Assembly (NCBI RefSeq): GCF_003994415.1
Contig: NZ_CP034689.1
Location: 1,798,001-1,862,000 of the forward strand
Direction: 5' to 3'
Length of the DNA stretch: 64,000 nt
From: Achromobacter spanius
Lineage (GTDB): Bacteria > Pseudomonadota > Gammaproteobacteria > Burkholderiales > Burkholderiaceae_B
Shown here: positions 25,658-34,266 of the stretch, piece by piece
Layout: each line of letters begins with the position of its first letter
Position numbering within the stretch: position 1 is the first letter of the stretch
Notes under the pieces: model-generated
Database searches by the model: none
What the model was told of the DNA's origin: nothing
The model's input: the letters and a program-made list of their open reading frames with translations, nothing else
Translations under genes and position numbers: made by a program

Positions 25658-27079
25658 ATGGGTGCCATCGACAAACTTGCGCCGTTCATCGACGCGCGCA
25701 GCGGGCGTTATGCGGAACTGAGCGACCGCATCTGGAGCTTGGCCGAACTACGCTACGACGAACACAAGTCGGCCGAATTGCACATTGCGATGCTGGAAGA
25801 AGCCGGCTTTCGCATTACCCGCGACGCGGCCGGCATTCCCACGGCATTCGTGGCCGAAGCCGGCCACGGCGGGCCCGTCATCGGCATCCTGGGCGAGTAT
25901 GACGCGCTGTCCGGCTTAAGCCAGGAAAGTGGCGCCTTTGCGTGCCAGCCGTCGCCTGAAACGCCCAATGGCAATGGCCACGGTTGCGGCCACCACTTGT
26001 TGGGCACGGCAGCGCACTTTGCTGCCGTGGCGGTCAAGGAATTCCTGGAAGCCAACCAGTTGCCGGGCACCATCCGTTTCTACGGCTGTCCGGCGGAAGA
26101 GGGCGGGTCGGGCAAGACCTTCATGGCGCGCGAGGGCCTTTTCGATGAGCTTGATGCTGCCTTGACATGGCATCCGGCTTCGCACACCGGGATCTTCCAT
26201 CAGTCCACGCTGGCGAACATTCAGGCCTACTTCCGCTTTCGCGGCATCGCGGCGCATGCCGCGAATTCCCCGCATCTGGGCCGCAGCGCCCTGGACGCCG
26301 TGGAGCTGATGAACGTGGGCGTGAACTACTTGCGCGAGCACATGGTGCCGGACGCGCGCGTGCATTACGCCGTGACCAATAGCGGCGGCATTTCGCCCAA
26401 CGTGGTGCAGGCCCGCGCCGAGGTGCTGTACCTGGTGCGGGCGCCCATTAATTCGCAGGCGGCCGAACTCTATGAACGGGTCAAGAACGTGGCACGCGGC
26501 GCGGCGCTGATGACTGGCTGTGAGCTGGACATCGTGTTCGACAAGGCGTGCTCGAACTACATGCCGAACCGTGTGCTGAACGAGATCATGTACGCCAATA
26601 TGCAGGCGCTGCAAGGCCCGGCCTACACGGCGGGCGAAGAACAGGCGGCGCGCCGGATGTGGGATTCCATCACGGAAGACGACATCGATAACGCTGGCAA
26701 GAACCTGGGCGCGGTACTGCGCAACCCCACGCCGCTGTTTGCGGGCGTGGCGCCGTTTGACCCGGCCAAGACCGAGATCACTTATGGCTCGACGGACGTG
26801 GGCGATGTCAGTTGGGTGACGCCCACGGCGCAATGCTGGGGCGCCTGCTACGCCTATGGCACGCCGTTCCATTCCTGGCAGATGGTGGCGCAGGGCAAGA
26901 TGTCGATGGCGCACAAGGGGATGGTGCACGCCGCCAAGATCATTGCGGCAACGGCGGCCGATTTGCTTGCGCGGCCGGAAGCCTTGGCGCGCGCCAAGCA
27001 GGAACTGCTGGACGCGCGGCGTGGGCAGCCCTATGTGTGCCCCATTCCGGACGAGGTGGTGCCGTCGTTCAAGCGCTAG
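25658..27079 (+). CDS. abgB: M20-family peptidase, AbgB-like (aminobenzoyl-glutamate utilisation)
   Basis: 473 residues from ATG 25658, with GAGGAG in front; the open frame begins 80 codons earlier without family character. M20D metallopeptidase: metal ligands in NGHGCGHHLLG and EEGGSGK, and a dimerisation domain starting near STLANIQAYFRFRGIAAHAANSPHLGRSALDAVELMN. AbgB normally pairs with AbgA to split p-aminobenzoyl-glutamate, but no abgA or abgT is present here. The true substrate may be another amidated amino acid. Confidence 0.82.
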   Translation: MGAIDKLAPFIDARSGRYAELSDRIWSLAELRYDEHKSAELHIAMLEEAGFRITRDAAGIPTAFVAEAGHGGPVIGILGEYDALSGLSQESGAFACQPSPETPNGNGHGCGHHLLGTAAHFAAVAVKEFLEANQLPGTIRFYGCPAEEGGSGKTFMAREGLFDELDAALTWHPASHTGIFHQSTLANIQAYFRFRGIAAHAANSPHLGRSALDAVELMNVGVNYLREHMVPDARVHYAVTNSGGISPNVVQARAEVLYLVRAPINSQAAELYERVKNVARGAALMTGCELDIVFDKACSNYMPNRVLNEIMYANMQALQGPAYTAGEEQAARRMWDSITEDDIDNAGKNLGAVLRNPTPLFAGVAPFDPAKTEITYGSTDVGDVSWVTPTAQCWGACYAYGTPFHSWQMVAQGKMSMAHKGMVHAAKIIAATAADLLARPEALARAKQELLDARRGQPYVCPIPDEVVPSFKR

Positions 27080-27105
27080 GCGGCAAGGCGGGCCAGAAGC
27101 AGCAC

Positions 27106-27129
27106 GGCGGTCCTCAGCAGAGGACCGCC
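27106..27129. repeat. Perfect 10-bp hairpin between convergent genes
   Basis: GGCGGTCCTC, loop AGCA, GAGGACCGCC. There is no T-run, so it is not a classical terminator, but it sits exactly between two convergent genes and could block read-through. Confidence 0.7.
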
Positions 27130-27136
27130 TCCACGT

Positions 27137-27799
27137 TCAAGCCGGCAGGGACGGCGCGTATTGCGCTTCGGAAGTGACCTTGTCATGGAATTCCACGACG
27201 CGGCGCACCACTTTGACGGGGTCGTCCTCGATGATGAAAAGGTCCAGGTCGTGCGCGCCGATCATGCCGTTGCCCAGCACCTGATCGCCCAGCCAGTCGA
27301 CCAGCCCTGACCAGTATTCGCTACCCACCAGCACGATGGGCGCCGGCGGCACTTTGCCCGTCTGGATGAGCGTCAACGCTTCGAAGAGCTCGTCCAGGGT
27401 GCCAAAGCCGCCCGGCATCGCCACGTAGGCGAAGCTGTGCATGAAGAACGTGGCCTTGCGCGAGAAAAAATACTCGAACGACAGGCTGATGGTTTGGTAT
27501 TCGTTGTTGTGGGCCTCGTGCGGCAGGCTGATGTTCAGCCCGATGCTGGTGCCGCCAGCCTCGAAGGCCCCTTTGTTGGCGGCCTCCATGATGCCGGGGC
27601 CACCGCCCGCGATGACCGCAAAACCGGCGCTGGCCAGGGCGGCCGAGATGGCGATGGTGGTTTCATAATGGGGGGAATTACGGCTGACTCGTGCACTGCC
27701 GAAGACGCTGACTGCGGGCCCGATGTGCGCGAGCTCGTCTGCCGCCGTCCGTATCTCTGACATAATCAGCGGAATCTGTTTGCCGGCGGGTGTTTCCAT
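27137..27799 (-). CDS. LOG-family (TIGR00730) Rossmann-fold protein
   Basis: 220 residues from the ATG at 27799 (AAGG five bases upstream). An ATG six codons earlier at 27817 would overlap the polA start codon. The nucleotide-binding motif PGGFGTLDELFEAL is the LOG signature, with GGGPGIMEAANKGAFEAGG before it. Plant and bacterial LOG proteins release cytokinin bases or hydrolyse nucleoside monophosphates to base and ribose phosphate. This longer subgroup is usually annotated only as TIGR00730/LOG. Confidence 0.87.
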   Translation of the reverse strand: METPAGKQIPLIMSEIRTAADELAHIGPAVSVFGSARVSRNSPHYETTIAISAALASAGFAVIAGGGPGIMEAANKGAFEAGGTSIGLNISLPHEAHNNEYQTISLSFEYFFSRKATFFMHSFAYVAMPGGFGTLDELFEALTLIQTGKVPPAPIVLVGSEYWSGLVDWLGDQVLGNGMIGAHDLDLFIIEDDPVKVVRRVVEFHDKVTSEAQYAPSLPA

Positions 27800-27815
27800 A
27801 TCTGCCTTTTTAACC

Positions 27816-30533
27816 ATGAAAAAAACCTTATTACTGGTCGACGGTTCAAGCTACTTGTACCGCGCTTTCCACGCTATGCCCGATTTGCGCAATGCGCAAG
27901 GCGAACCCACGGGGGCGCTGTACGGCGTGGTCAATATGCTGCGCAAGCTGGTATCTGATCATAAGGCAGAGTATGCCGCATGTATTTTCGATGCCCGCGG
28001 CAAGACCTTCCGCGACGACCTGTATCCCGAGTACAAGTCGCACCGTCCGCCCATGCCCGAAGACCTGGCGGCGCAGATCGAACCCATCCACCGTGCCGTG
28101 CGCGCCTTGGGTTGGCCGGTGCTGGCCATTGAGGGCGTGGAAGCGGATGACGTGATCGGCACCCTGGCCAAGCACGCCGCCGAACACGATGTACACACCA
28201 TCGTGTCCACCGGCGACAAGGACTTGGCGCAACTGGTCAACAGCCACGTCACGCTGGTCAACACCATGACGGGCGAAGTGCTGGACGAGCCGGGCGTGGT
28301 CAACAAGTTCGGCGTGCCGCCCGACCGCATCGTGGACTACCTGATGCTGGTGGGCGATACCGTGGACAACGTCCCCGGCGTGACCAAGGTCGGCCCCAAG
28401 ACAGCAGTCAAATGGCTGACGGAATTCGGGTCCATCGACAAGCTCGTCGAAGGGGCGGACGGCATCAAGGGCGTGGCCGGCAACAACTTGCGCGAAGCCA
28501 TTCCCAATTTCCCGCTGACGCGCCAATTGCTGACGGTGAAATACGATTGCGACCTGAGCGGCCACGTAGAAAACGTCAGCGACCTGACACCGCGCGAACG
28601 CGACATTGCCACGCTGACCGAACTGTATGAACGCTACGGTTTCCGCACCTGGCTGCGCGACCTGACGGGCGACGCCGAGCGCGTGCCCACGGGTGACGCC
28701 CGCATCGCGGCGGAGGTGCCCCAGGCGCCCGCCGAACTGGATTACCGCATCATTGCCGACTGGGCCGAATTCGACGCCTGGTTCGAAAAGCTGCAGGCGG
28801 CGCCCCTGGTGGCGCTGGACACCGAAACCACCTCGCTGGACCAGATGCAGGCCCGGCTGGTTGGGCTGTCGCTGGCGGTCGAGCCGGGTGTGGCCTGCTA
28901 CATCCCGGTGGCGCACCGGGGGCCGGACGGCGCAACGCAGTTGCCCAAGGCCGAGGTGCTGGCGCGCTTGAAGCCGTGGCTGGAAGACGCCTCGCGCGCC
29001 AAGTTGCTGCATCACGCCAAGTACGACGCACATGTGTTCGCCAACGAAGGCATCAAGCTTGCGGGCATTACCGACGACACGATGCTTGAGGCCTATGTGC
29101 TGGAATCGCATCGTGGCGTGGGGCTTAACGACCTGGCCCAGCGCTACCTGGGCCGCAGCGGCGTGTCGTACGAGGACCTGTGCGGCAAGGGCGCCAAGCA
29201 GATCGGTTTTGACGAGGTGGCGGTGGACAAGGCGGGGCATTACGCCGCCGAAGACGCCGACTTCACCTTGCAATTGCATCGCGTGCTGCGCCCGATGGTG
29301 GCGGCCGACGAAGGGCTTGACCGCATCTATCAATTGGAAATCAAGGTGTCGGCGGTGCTGACCACCATCGAACGCAATGGTGTGAAGGTGGATGCCGACG
29401 AACTTGGCCGCCAAAGCCACAAGCTGGGCCAGGAAATGCTGCGGCTGGAGCAAAAGGCCTATGAATTGGCCGGGCAGCCCTTCAACCTGAATTCACCCAA
29501 GCAGTTGGGTGAAATCCTGTTTGATCGCATGCAGTTGCCGGTGGTGCGCAAGACCGCCAGCGGCGCGCCGTCCACCGACGAAGACGTGCTGACCAAGCTG
29601 GCGCTGGACTATCCGCTGCCGCAGGTGCTGCTGGAATACCGGGGGCTGTCCAAGCTGAAGTCCACCTACACGGACAAGCTGCCGCGCATGATCAACCCCA
29701 CCACGGGCCGCGTCCACACGCGCTACTCGCAGGCGGCTGTGATTACCGGCCGGCTGGCGTCGTCGGATCCCAACCTGCAGAACATTCCCGTGCGCACCGA
29801 AGCAGGCCGCCGCGTGCGCGAGGCGTTCATCGCGGAACAGGGCATGCTGCTGTCGGCCGATTATTCGCAGATTGAACTGCGCATCATGGCGCACGTGTCG
29901 GACGACGCCAACTTGCAACGCGCGTTTGCCGCCGGCGAGGACATTCACCGCGCGACCGCTGCCGAGGTGTTCGGCGTGGCGCTGCCGGATGTGTCGACCG
30001 ACCAGCGCCGTGCGGCCAAGGCCATCAACTTTGGCCTGATCTACGGCATGGGAGTGTTCGGTCTGGCGTCCAACCTGGGCATCACGCGCGATGCGGCGCA
30101 GGCCTACATCGACCGCTATTTCGCCCGCTATCCCGGCGTGGCGATGTACATGGAAAACACGCGCCGCGTCGCCCGCGAGCAAGGTTACGTTGAAACCGTG
30201 TTCGGTCGACGCCTGCAATTGCCGGAAATCCGTGGGGCTTCCGGTCCGCGTCGGCAGGGAGCGGAACGCGCGGCCATCAATGCGCCCATGCAGGGCACCG
30301 CGGCCGATCTGATCAAGCTGGCCATGGTGGCCGTGCAGGACTGGCTGGAAGCGGAAAAGCTGCAGACCCGCATGATCATGCAGGTACACGATGAACTGGT
30401 GCTGGAAGCGCCGGACGCCGAGATCGAGGTGGTCAAGGAAGCCTTGCCGCGCCTGATGTGTTCGGTGGCCGAGCTGCGCGTGCCGCTCGTGGCTGAAGTG
30501 GGCATGGGCAAAAACTGGGAGCAGGCGCACTAA
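27816..30533 (+). CDS. polA: DNA polymerase I
   Basis: 905 residues. Start MKKTLLLVDGSSYLYRAFHAMP matches the family. The 5'-3' nuclease domain (1-290) has EADDVIGTLA and STGDKDLAQLV. The 3'-5' exonuclease domain keeps the acidic pair in ALDTETTSLD, so proofreading should be active. The polymerase domain has SADYSQIELRIMAHVSDD (motif A), the finger helix with RRAAKAINFGLIYGMG (motif B) and QVHDELVLEAP (motif C). The promoter must lie inside the divergent LOG gene because the starts nearly touch. Confidence 0.97.
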   Translation: MKKTLLLVDGSSYLYRAFHAMPDLRNAQGEPTGALYGVVNMLRKLVSDHKAEYAACIFDARGKTFRDDLYPEYKSHRPPMPEDLAAQIEPIHRAVRALGWPVLAIEGVEADDVIGTLAKHAAEHDVHTIVSTGDKDLAQLVNSHVTLVNTMTGEVLDEPGVVNKFGVPPDRIVDYLMLVGDTVDNVPGVTKVGPKTAVKWLTEFGSIDKLVEGADGIKGVAGNNLREAIPNFPLTRQLLTVKYDCDLSGHVENVSDLTPRERDIATLTELYERYGFRTWLRDLTGDAERVPTGDARIAAEVPQAPAELDYRIIADWAEFDAWFEKLQAAPLVALDTETTSLDQMQARLVGLSLAVEPGVACYIPVAHRGPDGATQLPKAEVLARLKPWLEDASRAKLLHHAKYDAHVFANEGIKLAGITDDTMLEAYVLESHRGVGLNDLAQRYLGRSGVSYEDLCGKGAKQIGFDEVAVDKAGHYAAEDADFTLQLHRVLRPMVAADEGLDRIYQLEIKVSAVLTTIERNGVKVDADELGRQSHKLGQEMLRLEQKAYELAGQPFNLNSPKQLGEILFDRMQLPVVRKTASGAPSTDEDVLTKLALDYPLPQVLLEYRGLSKLKSTYTDKLPRMINPTTGRVHTRYSQAAVITGRLASSDPNLQNIPVRTEAGRRVREAFIAEQGMLLSADYSQIELRIMAHVSDDANLQRAFAAGEDIHRATAAEVFGVALPDVSTDQRRAAKAINFGLIYGMGVFGLASNLGITRDAAQAYIDRYFARYPGVAMYMENTRRVAREQGYVETVFGRRLQLPEIRGASGPRRQGAERAAINAPMQGTAADLIKLAMVAVQDWLEAEKLQTRMIMQVHDELVLEAPDAEIEVVKEALPRLMCSVAELRVPLVAEVGMGKNWEQAH

Positions 30534-30562
30534 GCCTGCTGTTCTGTCCCCGCGAACCCGGT

Positions 30563-30586
30563 GGGCCGTCTTAGGACGGCCCATTT
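30563..30586 (+). terminator. Terminator after polA
   Basis: GGGCCGTC, loop TTAG, GACGGCCC, then ATTTCC. The T-run is short, so the strength is uncertain. Confidence 0.6.
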
Positions 30587-30611
30587 CCGATTTCAGGATT
30601 GCAACAATATA

Positions 30612-31490
30612 ATGTTGCGCTTCCTCCCCGCCTCTATTGCGTCCCCCCACATGTTGCTGCTCTGGGTACTTCTTGCCACCGTTACCGGCGGGCTGATCGC
30701 CGTCCTTGTCGCCAGTTGGCTGGCCTACAAGGTTTTCGCCCAGTACCTGCACCACATGGTCAGCCTGTCGGTGGGCGTGCTGCTGTCGGTGGCGCTGCTG
30801 CATTTGTTGCCCGAGGCTTTCGAAGGGGGCGTGGCCGATGCGCATACGCTATTCGGCTTGATGCTGGCCTCGCTGATCGGTTTTTTCGTGCTGGAAAAGA
30901 TTGCGCTGTTGCGCCATAGCCATCACCACGAGGGCGACGGGCACCACCATCACAAAGGCCACGATCATCACGAAGCCGGGCGTGGGGGCGTGTTGATCCT
31001 GATCGGAAGTTCCTTGCACAACCTGTGCGACGGCATTCTGGTGGCGGCGGCTTTCCTGACCGACCCGCTGTTGGGGGTACTGACCGCGGCGTCGATCATC
31101 GTGCATGAAGTGCCGCACAAGCTGAGCGATTTCGTTGTGCTGCTGAATGCCGGACTGGCGCGCCGCCGCGCCTTTTCCCTGATCTTGTTCACCAGCTTGT
31201 GTTCAGCCGTGGGCGGCATAATAGGGTACTTTGTGCTGCAGCAGGCGCAGGACTGGGTGCCGTATGTCTTGGTGGTTGCCGCCAGCAGCTTCCTGTATAT
31301 CTCGGTGGCTGACCTGATGCCGCAGATGCATGAACGGGTGTCCCTTTCGGATGCCGTCCCGCAATTATTGCTGGTGGGCGTGGGCGTGGCGCTGATCTAC
31401 AGCGTGACGACCGTGATGCACCATGGGCACGAGCACGGCGCCGATGCTGGCCACGACGCTCCCCATGCCGAGCACGGCCACTCGCACTAG
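30612..31490 (+). CDS. ZIP-family metal transporter
   Basis: 292 residues with about eight transmembrane helices. The variable loop between helices 3 and 4 is a histidine-rich metal-binding segment (many HH pairs at about 102-122). The ZIP signature is in helices 4-5: SLHNLCDGILVAAAF, then HEVPHKLSDFVVLL. A second His-rich stretch ends the protein. Related GufA/ZupT-type carriers import zinc or other divalent metals. Start at 30612 or at the ATG 39 bases later. No Zur site was noticed. Confidence 0.88.
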   Translation: MLRFLPASIASPHMLLLWVLLATVTGGLIAVLVASWLAYKVFAQYLHHMVSLSVGVLLSVALLHLLPEAFEGGVADAHTLFGLMLASLIGFFVLEKIALLRHSHHHEGDGHHHHKGHDHHEAGRGGVLILIGSSLHNLCDGILVAAAFLTDPLLGVLTAASIIVHEVPHKLSDFVVLLNAGLARRRAFSLILFTSLCSAVGGIIGYFVLQQAQDWVPYVLVVAASSFLYISVADLMPQMHERVSLSDAVPQLLLVGVGVALIYSVTTVMHHGHEHGADAGHDAPHAEHGHSH

Positions 31491-31566
31491 GCATAGCCCG
31501 ACCGCCAGCACCAGGGCGCGCGCGGACGGGACACCTTGATGTCCAACCCATACACAGGAGTCCGCC

Positions 31567-32355
31567 ATGAGTTTTTCCGCAGCCGCCGGCAACGTCGCCC
31601 CCACCGTCATACACACTGACACCGAAGGTCTGGCCCACGGAGACTTCAAGCTGCCCGTGGCCGATGGTTCCATTGCCGCGTATTACGCCGCGCCGCAAGG
31701 GCGCCGCGACTTGCCTATCGTGCTGGTGGTGCAAGAGATTTTTGGCGTGCACGAGCACATCAAGGATCTTTGCCGCCGTATCGCCAAGGCCGGCTATCTG
31801 GCGGTTGCCGCCAATCTGTACGAGCGTCAGGGCGACGCTTCCACCTACACCGATATTCCCAAGCTCATTGCCGACATCGTCAGCAAGGTGCCCGACGAGC
31901 AGGTGTTTGCTGACCTGGACGCCAGTGTGGCCTGGGCCGCGGACAACGGCGGCGATGCCAAGCGCGTGGCCATCACCGGCTTTTGCTGGGGCGGCCGCCT
32001 GACCTGGATGTACGCCGCGCACAACCCCGACGTCAAGGCGGCGGTGGCCTGGTACGGCAAGCTGAGCGTGGGCCATGGCCCGCTGATCAAGCGCGTGGCG
32101 TTCGACGTGGTCAACGACCTGCACGCGCCGGTGCTGGGCCTGTACGGCGCCCTGGATGCCAGCATCCCGCTGGCCGACATCGAGACCATGAAGACGAAGC
32201 TGGCGGCTGGCAACGCCGCGGCCAAGCAATCGGAGTTCGTGGTGTACCCGGACGCTGACCATGCCTTCCTGGCGGACTACCGCGCCAGCTACAAGCCCGA
32301 GGCCGCCAAGGATGGCTGGACTCGCATGCTGGCGTGGTTCCAGCGCTACCTGTAA
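31567..32355 (+). CDS. Dienelactone hydrolase family protein
   Basis: 262 residues, alpha/beta hydrolase. The catalytic triad of the family is visible: Cys in GFCWGGRLTW, Asp in YGALDASIPL, His in YPDADHAFLADYR, plus the conserved acidic residue in QEIFGVHEHIKDLC. Members open dienelactones in chlorocatechol breakdown, but many chromosomal copies have no known substrate; nothing nearby points to aromatic degradation. CAGGAG lies seven bases before the ATG. Confidence 0.88.
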   Translation: MSFSAAAGNVAPTVIHTDTEGLAHGDFKLPVADGSIAAYYAAPQGRRDLPIVLVVQEIFGVHEHIKDLCRRIAKAGYLAVAANLYERQGDASTYTDIPKLIADIVSKVPDEQVFADLDASVAWAADNGGDAKRVAITGFCWGGRLTWMYAAHNPDVKAAVAWYGKLSVGHGPLIKRVAFDVVNDLHAPVLGLYGALDASIPLADIETMKTKLAAGNAAAKQSEFVVYPDADHAFLADYRASYKPEAAKDGWTRMLAWFQRYL

Positions 32356-32429
32356 GCCGATAGGCGCCGTTTGGCGGGGGCTGTGTACCCCGCTTTGTTT
32401 CCAGCTTTGTTTCCTGCTTAGTTGCCCGC

Positions 32430-34091
32430 TTAGTTGCCCGCTTCTCTCAGGCGGCTGGGCAACAACTCCCCATGGCGGGCCAGCAGCGGGTACGCGGCCG
32501 CACCCACCAGGTGCGAGTTGATGCCCTTCATGTCGCGCAGAATGTCCAGATACAGCGCGCCGACTTCGGCGGCATCGACCTCGCCCGACTTGATCTTTTG
32601 CAAGTGCGTGTCGGCCGCTTGTATCTCGATCGTGCGAAAGCGCGCCTTTTCACCGGCCAGGGCGCGCGCCTGGCGCAGGTCGTCGTTGACGAAGAGCGCG
32701 GCGGCCTGACGCTGGTTGGCAATCAATTGGCCTAGCGTCTCGTCCAGGCTGGCGCGTTGCTCGGGTGAAAACACCCAACCTTGCTTGCGCAGCTTGGCCA
32801 CATGGCTCAACAGCCCGTGGTGGGCGATGTCGCCGGCATGGCCGATGTTGCTGGCAAAGGCCAGAATGTCATCCATGCGCTGGACGTCGTCGCGCGTCAT
32901 GTTTTCCTGGTCCAGCGTGGCCAGGTAGGTGGTGATGGCGTTTTCCAGCTTGTCCAGCGCGGCGTCCAACTGACGCGCCTGCACCATGCGGTGACGGTTG
33001 TCGCGCTTGAAACCGGCGCGGGCGTACAGCAGCAAGGTTTGCAGCATGTCGGCCATGCGCAGGGCTTCGCGCGCCGCGTTGCCCAGCGCCACCGCCGGCA
33101 CGTCATGCGCCCATTCATCCAGGTACTGCGGGCGAGACGGGTCGTTGGGGTCGGCCCGTTTGGGCAACCAACGGGTCAAGAGCGCCGCGTAAGGCGTCAG
33201 CAACGGCAGGAACAGCAGTGCGATGACCGCGTTGAACAGTGTGTGGAAATTGGCGACGGCGCGTGCCGGGTCGCTGGCCATGTCGCTCATCAGCGGTTGC
33301 AGCACCGGCAGCAGCATCAGCCCGGCCAGCACGCCCAGCACCCGAGTCAGCAGGTTGCCCAAGGGCAGGCGGCGGGCGGCGGGGTCGTCGCCGGTCACGC
33401 CTTCGATCATCGGGTTGATGGCGGTGCCCAGGTTGGCACCCAGCACCAGCGCAAAGGCCACGTGGGGCGCCACCATGTGATGGCTTGCCAGGGACATTAC
33501 CAGCACCACCACCGCCACGCTGGAGTGCGCGGCCCAGGTGAAGGCGGCCGACAGCAGCACGGCGGCCACCGGCTGGGTGGCCAGCGCGTCCAGAATCATG
33601 CCCAGCATCGGGGCGGTCTGGAAGGGCTGAAAAAGCTCGACCAACTGATGCAGGGATAGCAACAACAGCCCCAGGCCGATGAATACCCGGCCCAGGTCGC
33701 GGGTGCGTCCAGGCGGATAGCGGCGGAACAGCCAGACGCCGGCAAGAATAAGAATGGGGGCAAGCGAGGTCAGGTCGAACGACAGCAGTTGCACGATCAG
33801 CGTGGTGCCAACGTTGGCGCCCAGCATCGCGGCCAAGGCCGGCACCAGGCCGACCACGCCGCCCGCGGCGAAACCGGTGATCATCAGGCCCGTGGCCGTG
33901 CTGCTTTGCAAGGCGGCAGTAATGCCCAGGCCTGCCGCGAAAGCGCGCAAGCGTGTGCCCAGGGCTCGGCCCAGCGCCGCACCCAGAGCCGCGCCGAAGG
34001 CACGCTGGACACCGGTTTGGACCATGTGCACGCCCCACAGGAGCAGGGCGACGTAGCCGGCGAAGTCAAGCAGGGTGATAAGACCAGACAT
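32430..34091 (-). CDS. Na/Pi cotransporter family protein with PhoU-like domain
   Basis: 553 residues. The N-terminal 300 or so form two inverted Na/Pi-cotransporter repeats with the QSSTAT and AHSSVAV substrate-site motifs and about eight to nine membrane segments. The cytoplasmic C-terminal 220 residues are helical and PhoU-like (ALRMADMLQTLLLYARAG; ASNIGHAGDIAHHG). This NptA-like arrangement is widespread for sodium-coupled phosphate or anion movement; direction and substrate are not proven. No convincing Pho box was found upstream. Confidence 0.86.
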   Translation of the reverse strand: MSGLITLLDFAGYVALLLWGVHMVQTGVQRAFGAALGAALGRALGTRLRAFAAGLGITAALQSSTATGLMITGFAAGGVVGLVPALAAMLGANVGTTLIVQLLSFDLTSLAPILILAGVWLFRRYPPGRTRDLGRVFIGLGLLLLSLHQLVELFQPFQTAPMLGMILDALATQPVAAVLLSAAFTWAAHSSVAVVVLVMSLASHHMVAPHVAFALVLGANLGTAINPMIEGVTGDDPAARRLPLGNLLTRVLGVLAGLMLLPVLQPLMSDMASDPARAVANFHTLFNAVIALLFLPLLTPYAALLTRWLPKRADPNDPSRPQYLDEWAHDVPAVALGNAAREALRMADMLQTLLLYARAGFKRDNRHRMVQARQLDAALDKLENAITTYLATLDQENMTRDDVQRMDDILAFASNIGHAGDIAHHGLLSHVAKLRKQGWVFSPEQRASLDETLGQLIANQRQAAALFVNDDLRQARALAGEKARFRTIEIQAADTHLQKIKSGEVDAAEVGALYLDILRDMKGINSHLVGAAAYPLLARHGELLPSRLREAGN

Positions 34092-34266
34092 CCAGGGGTG
34101 TTCCCGTTCTTTTTATGACAAGTAATAATTTTGTAATGATCGCATGCCTGCCGGGGTGGCGAAACCCGCGGCAGCGATACAGCATACGCTGGCCAGGTTT
34201 CCTGCGCGCGGTGTTGCCAGCGCGTATCATTGCCTGACTATTCGTTGATGTATTGGAGTGTGTGGC

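Noticed and set aside
34092..34160. Pho box upstream of the Na/Pi transporter
   Set aside because: One TGTCAT half site is present on the minus strand, but no second copy at the required 11-base spacing.
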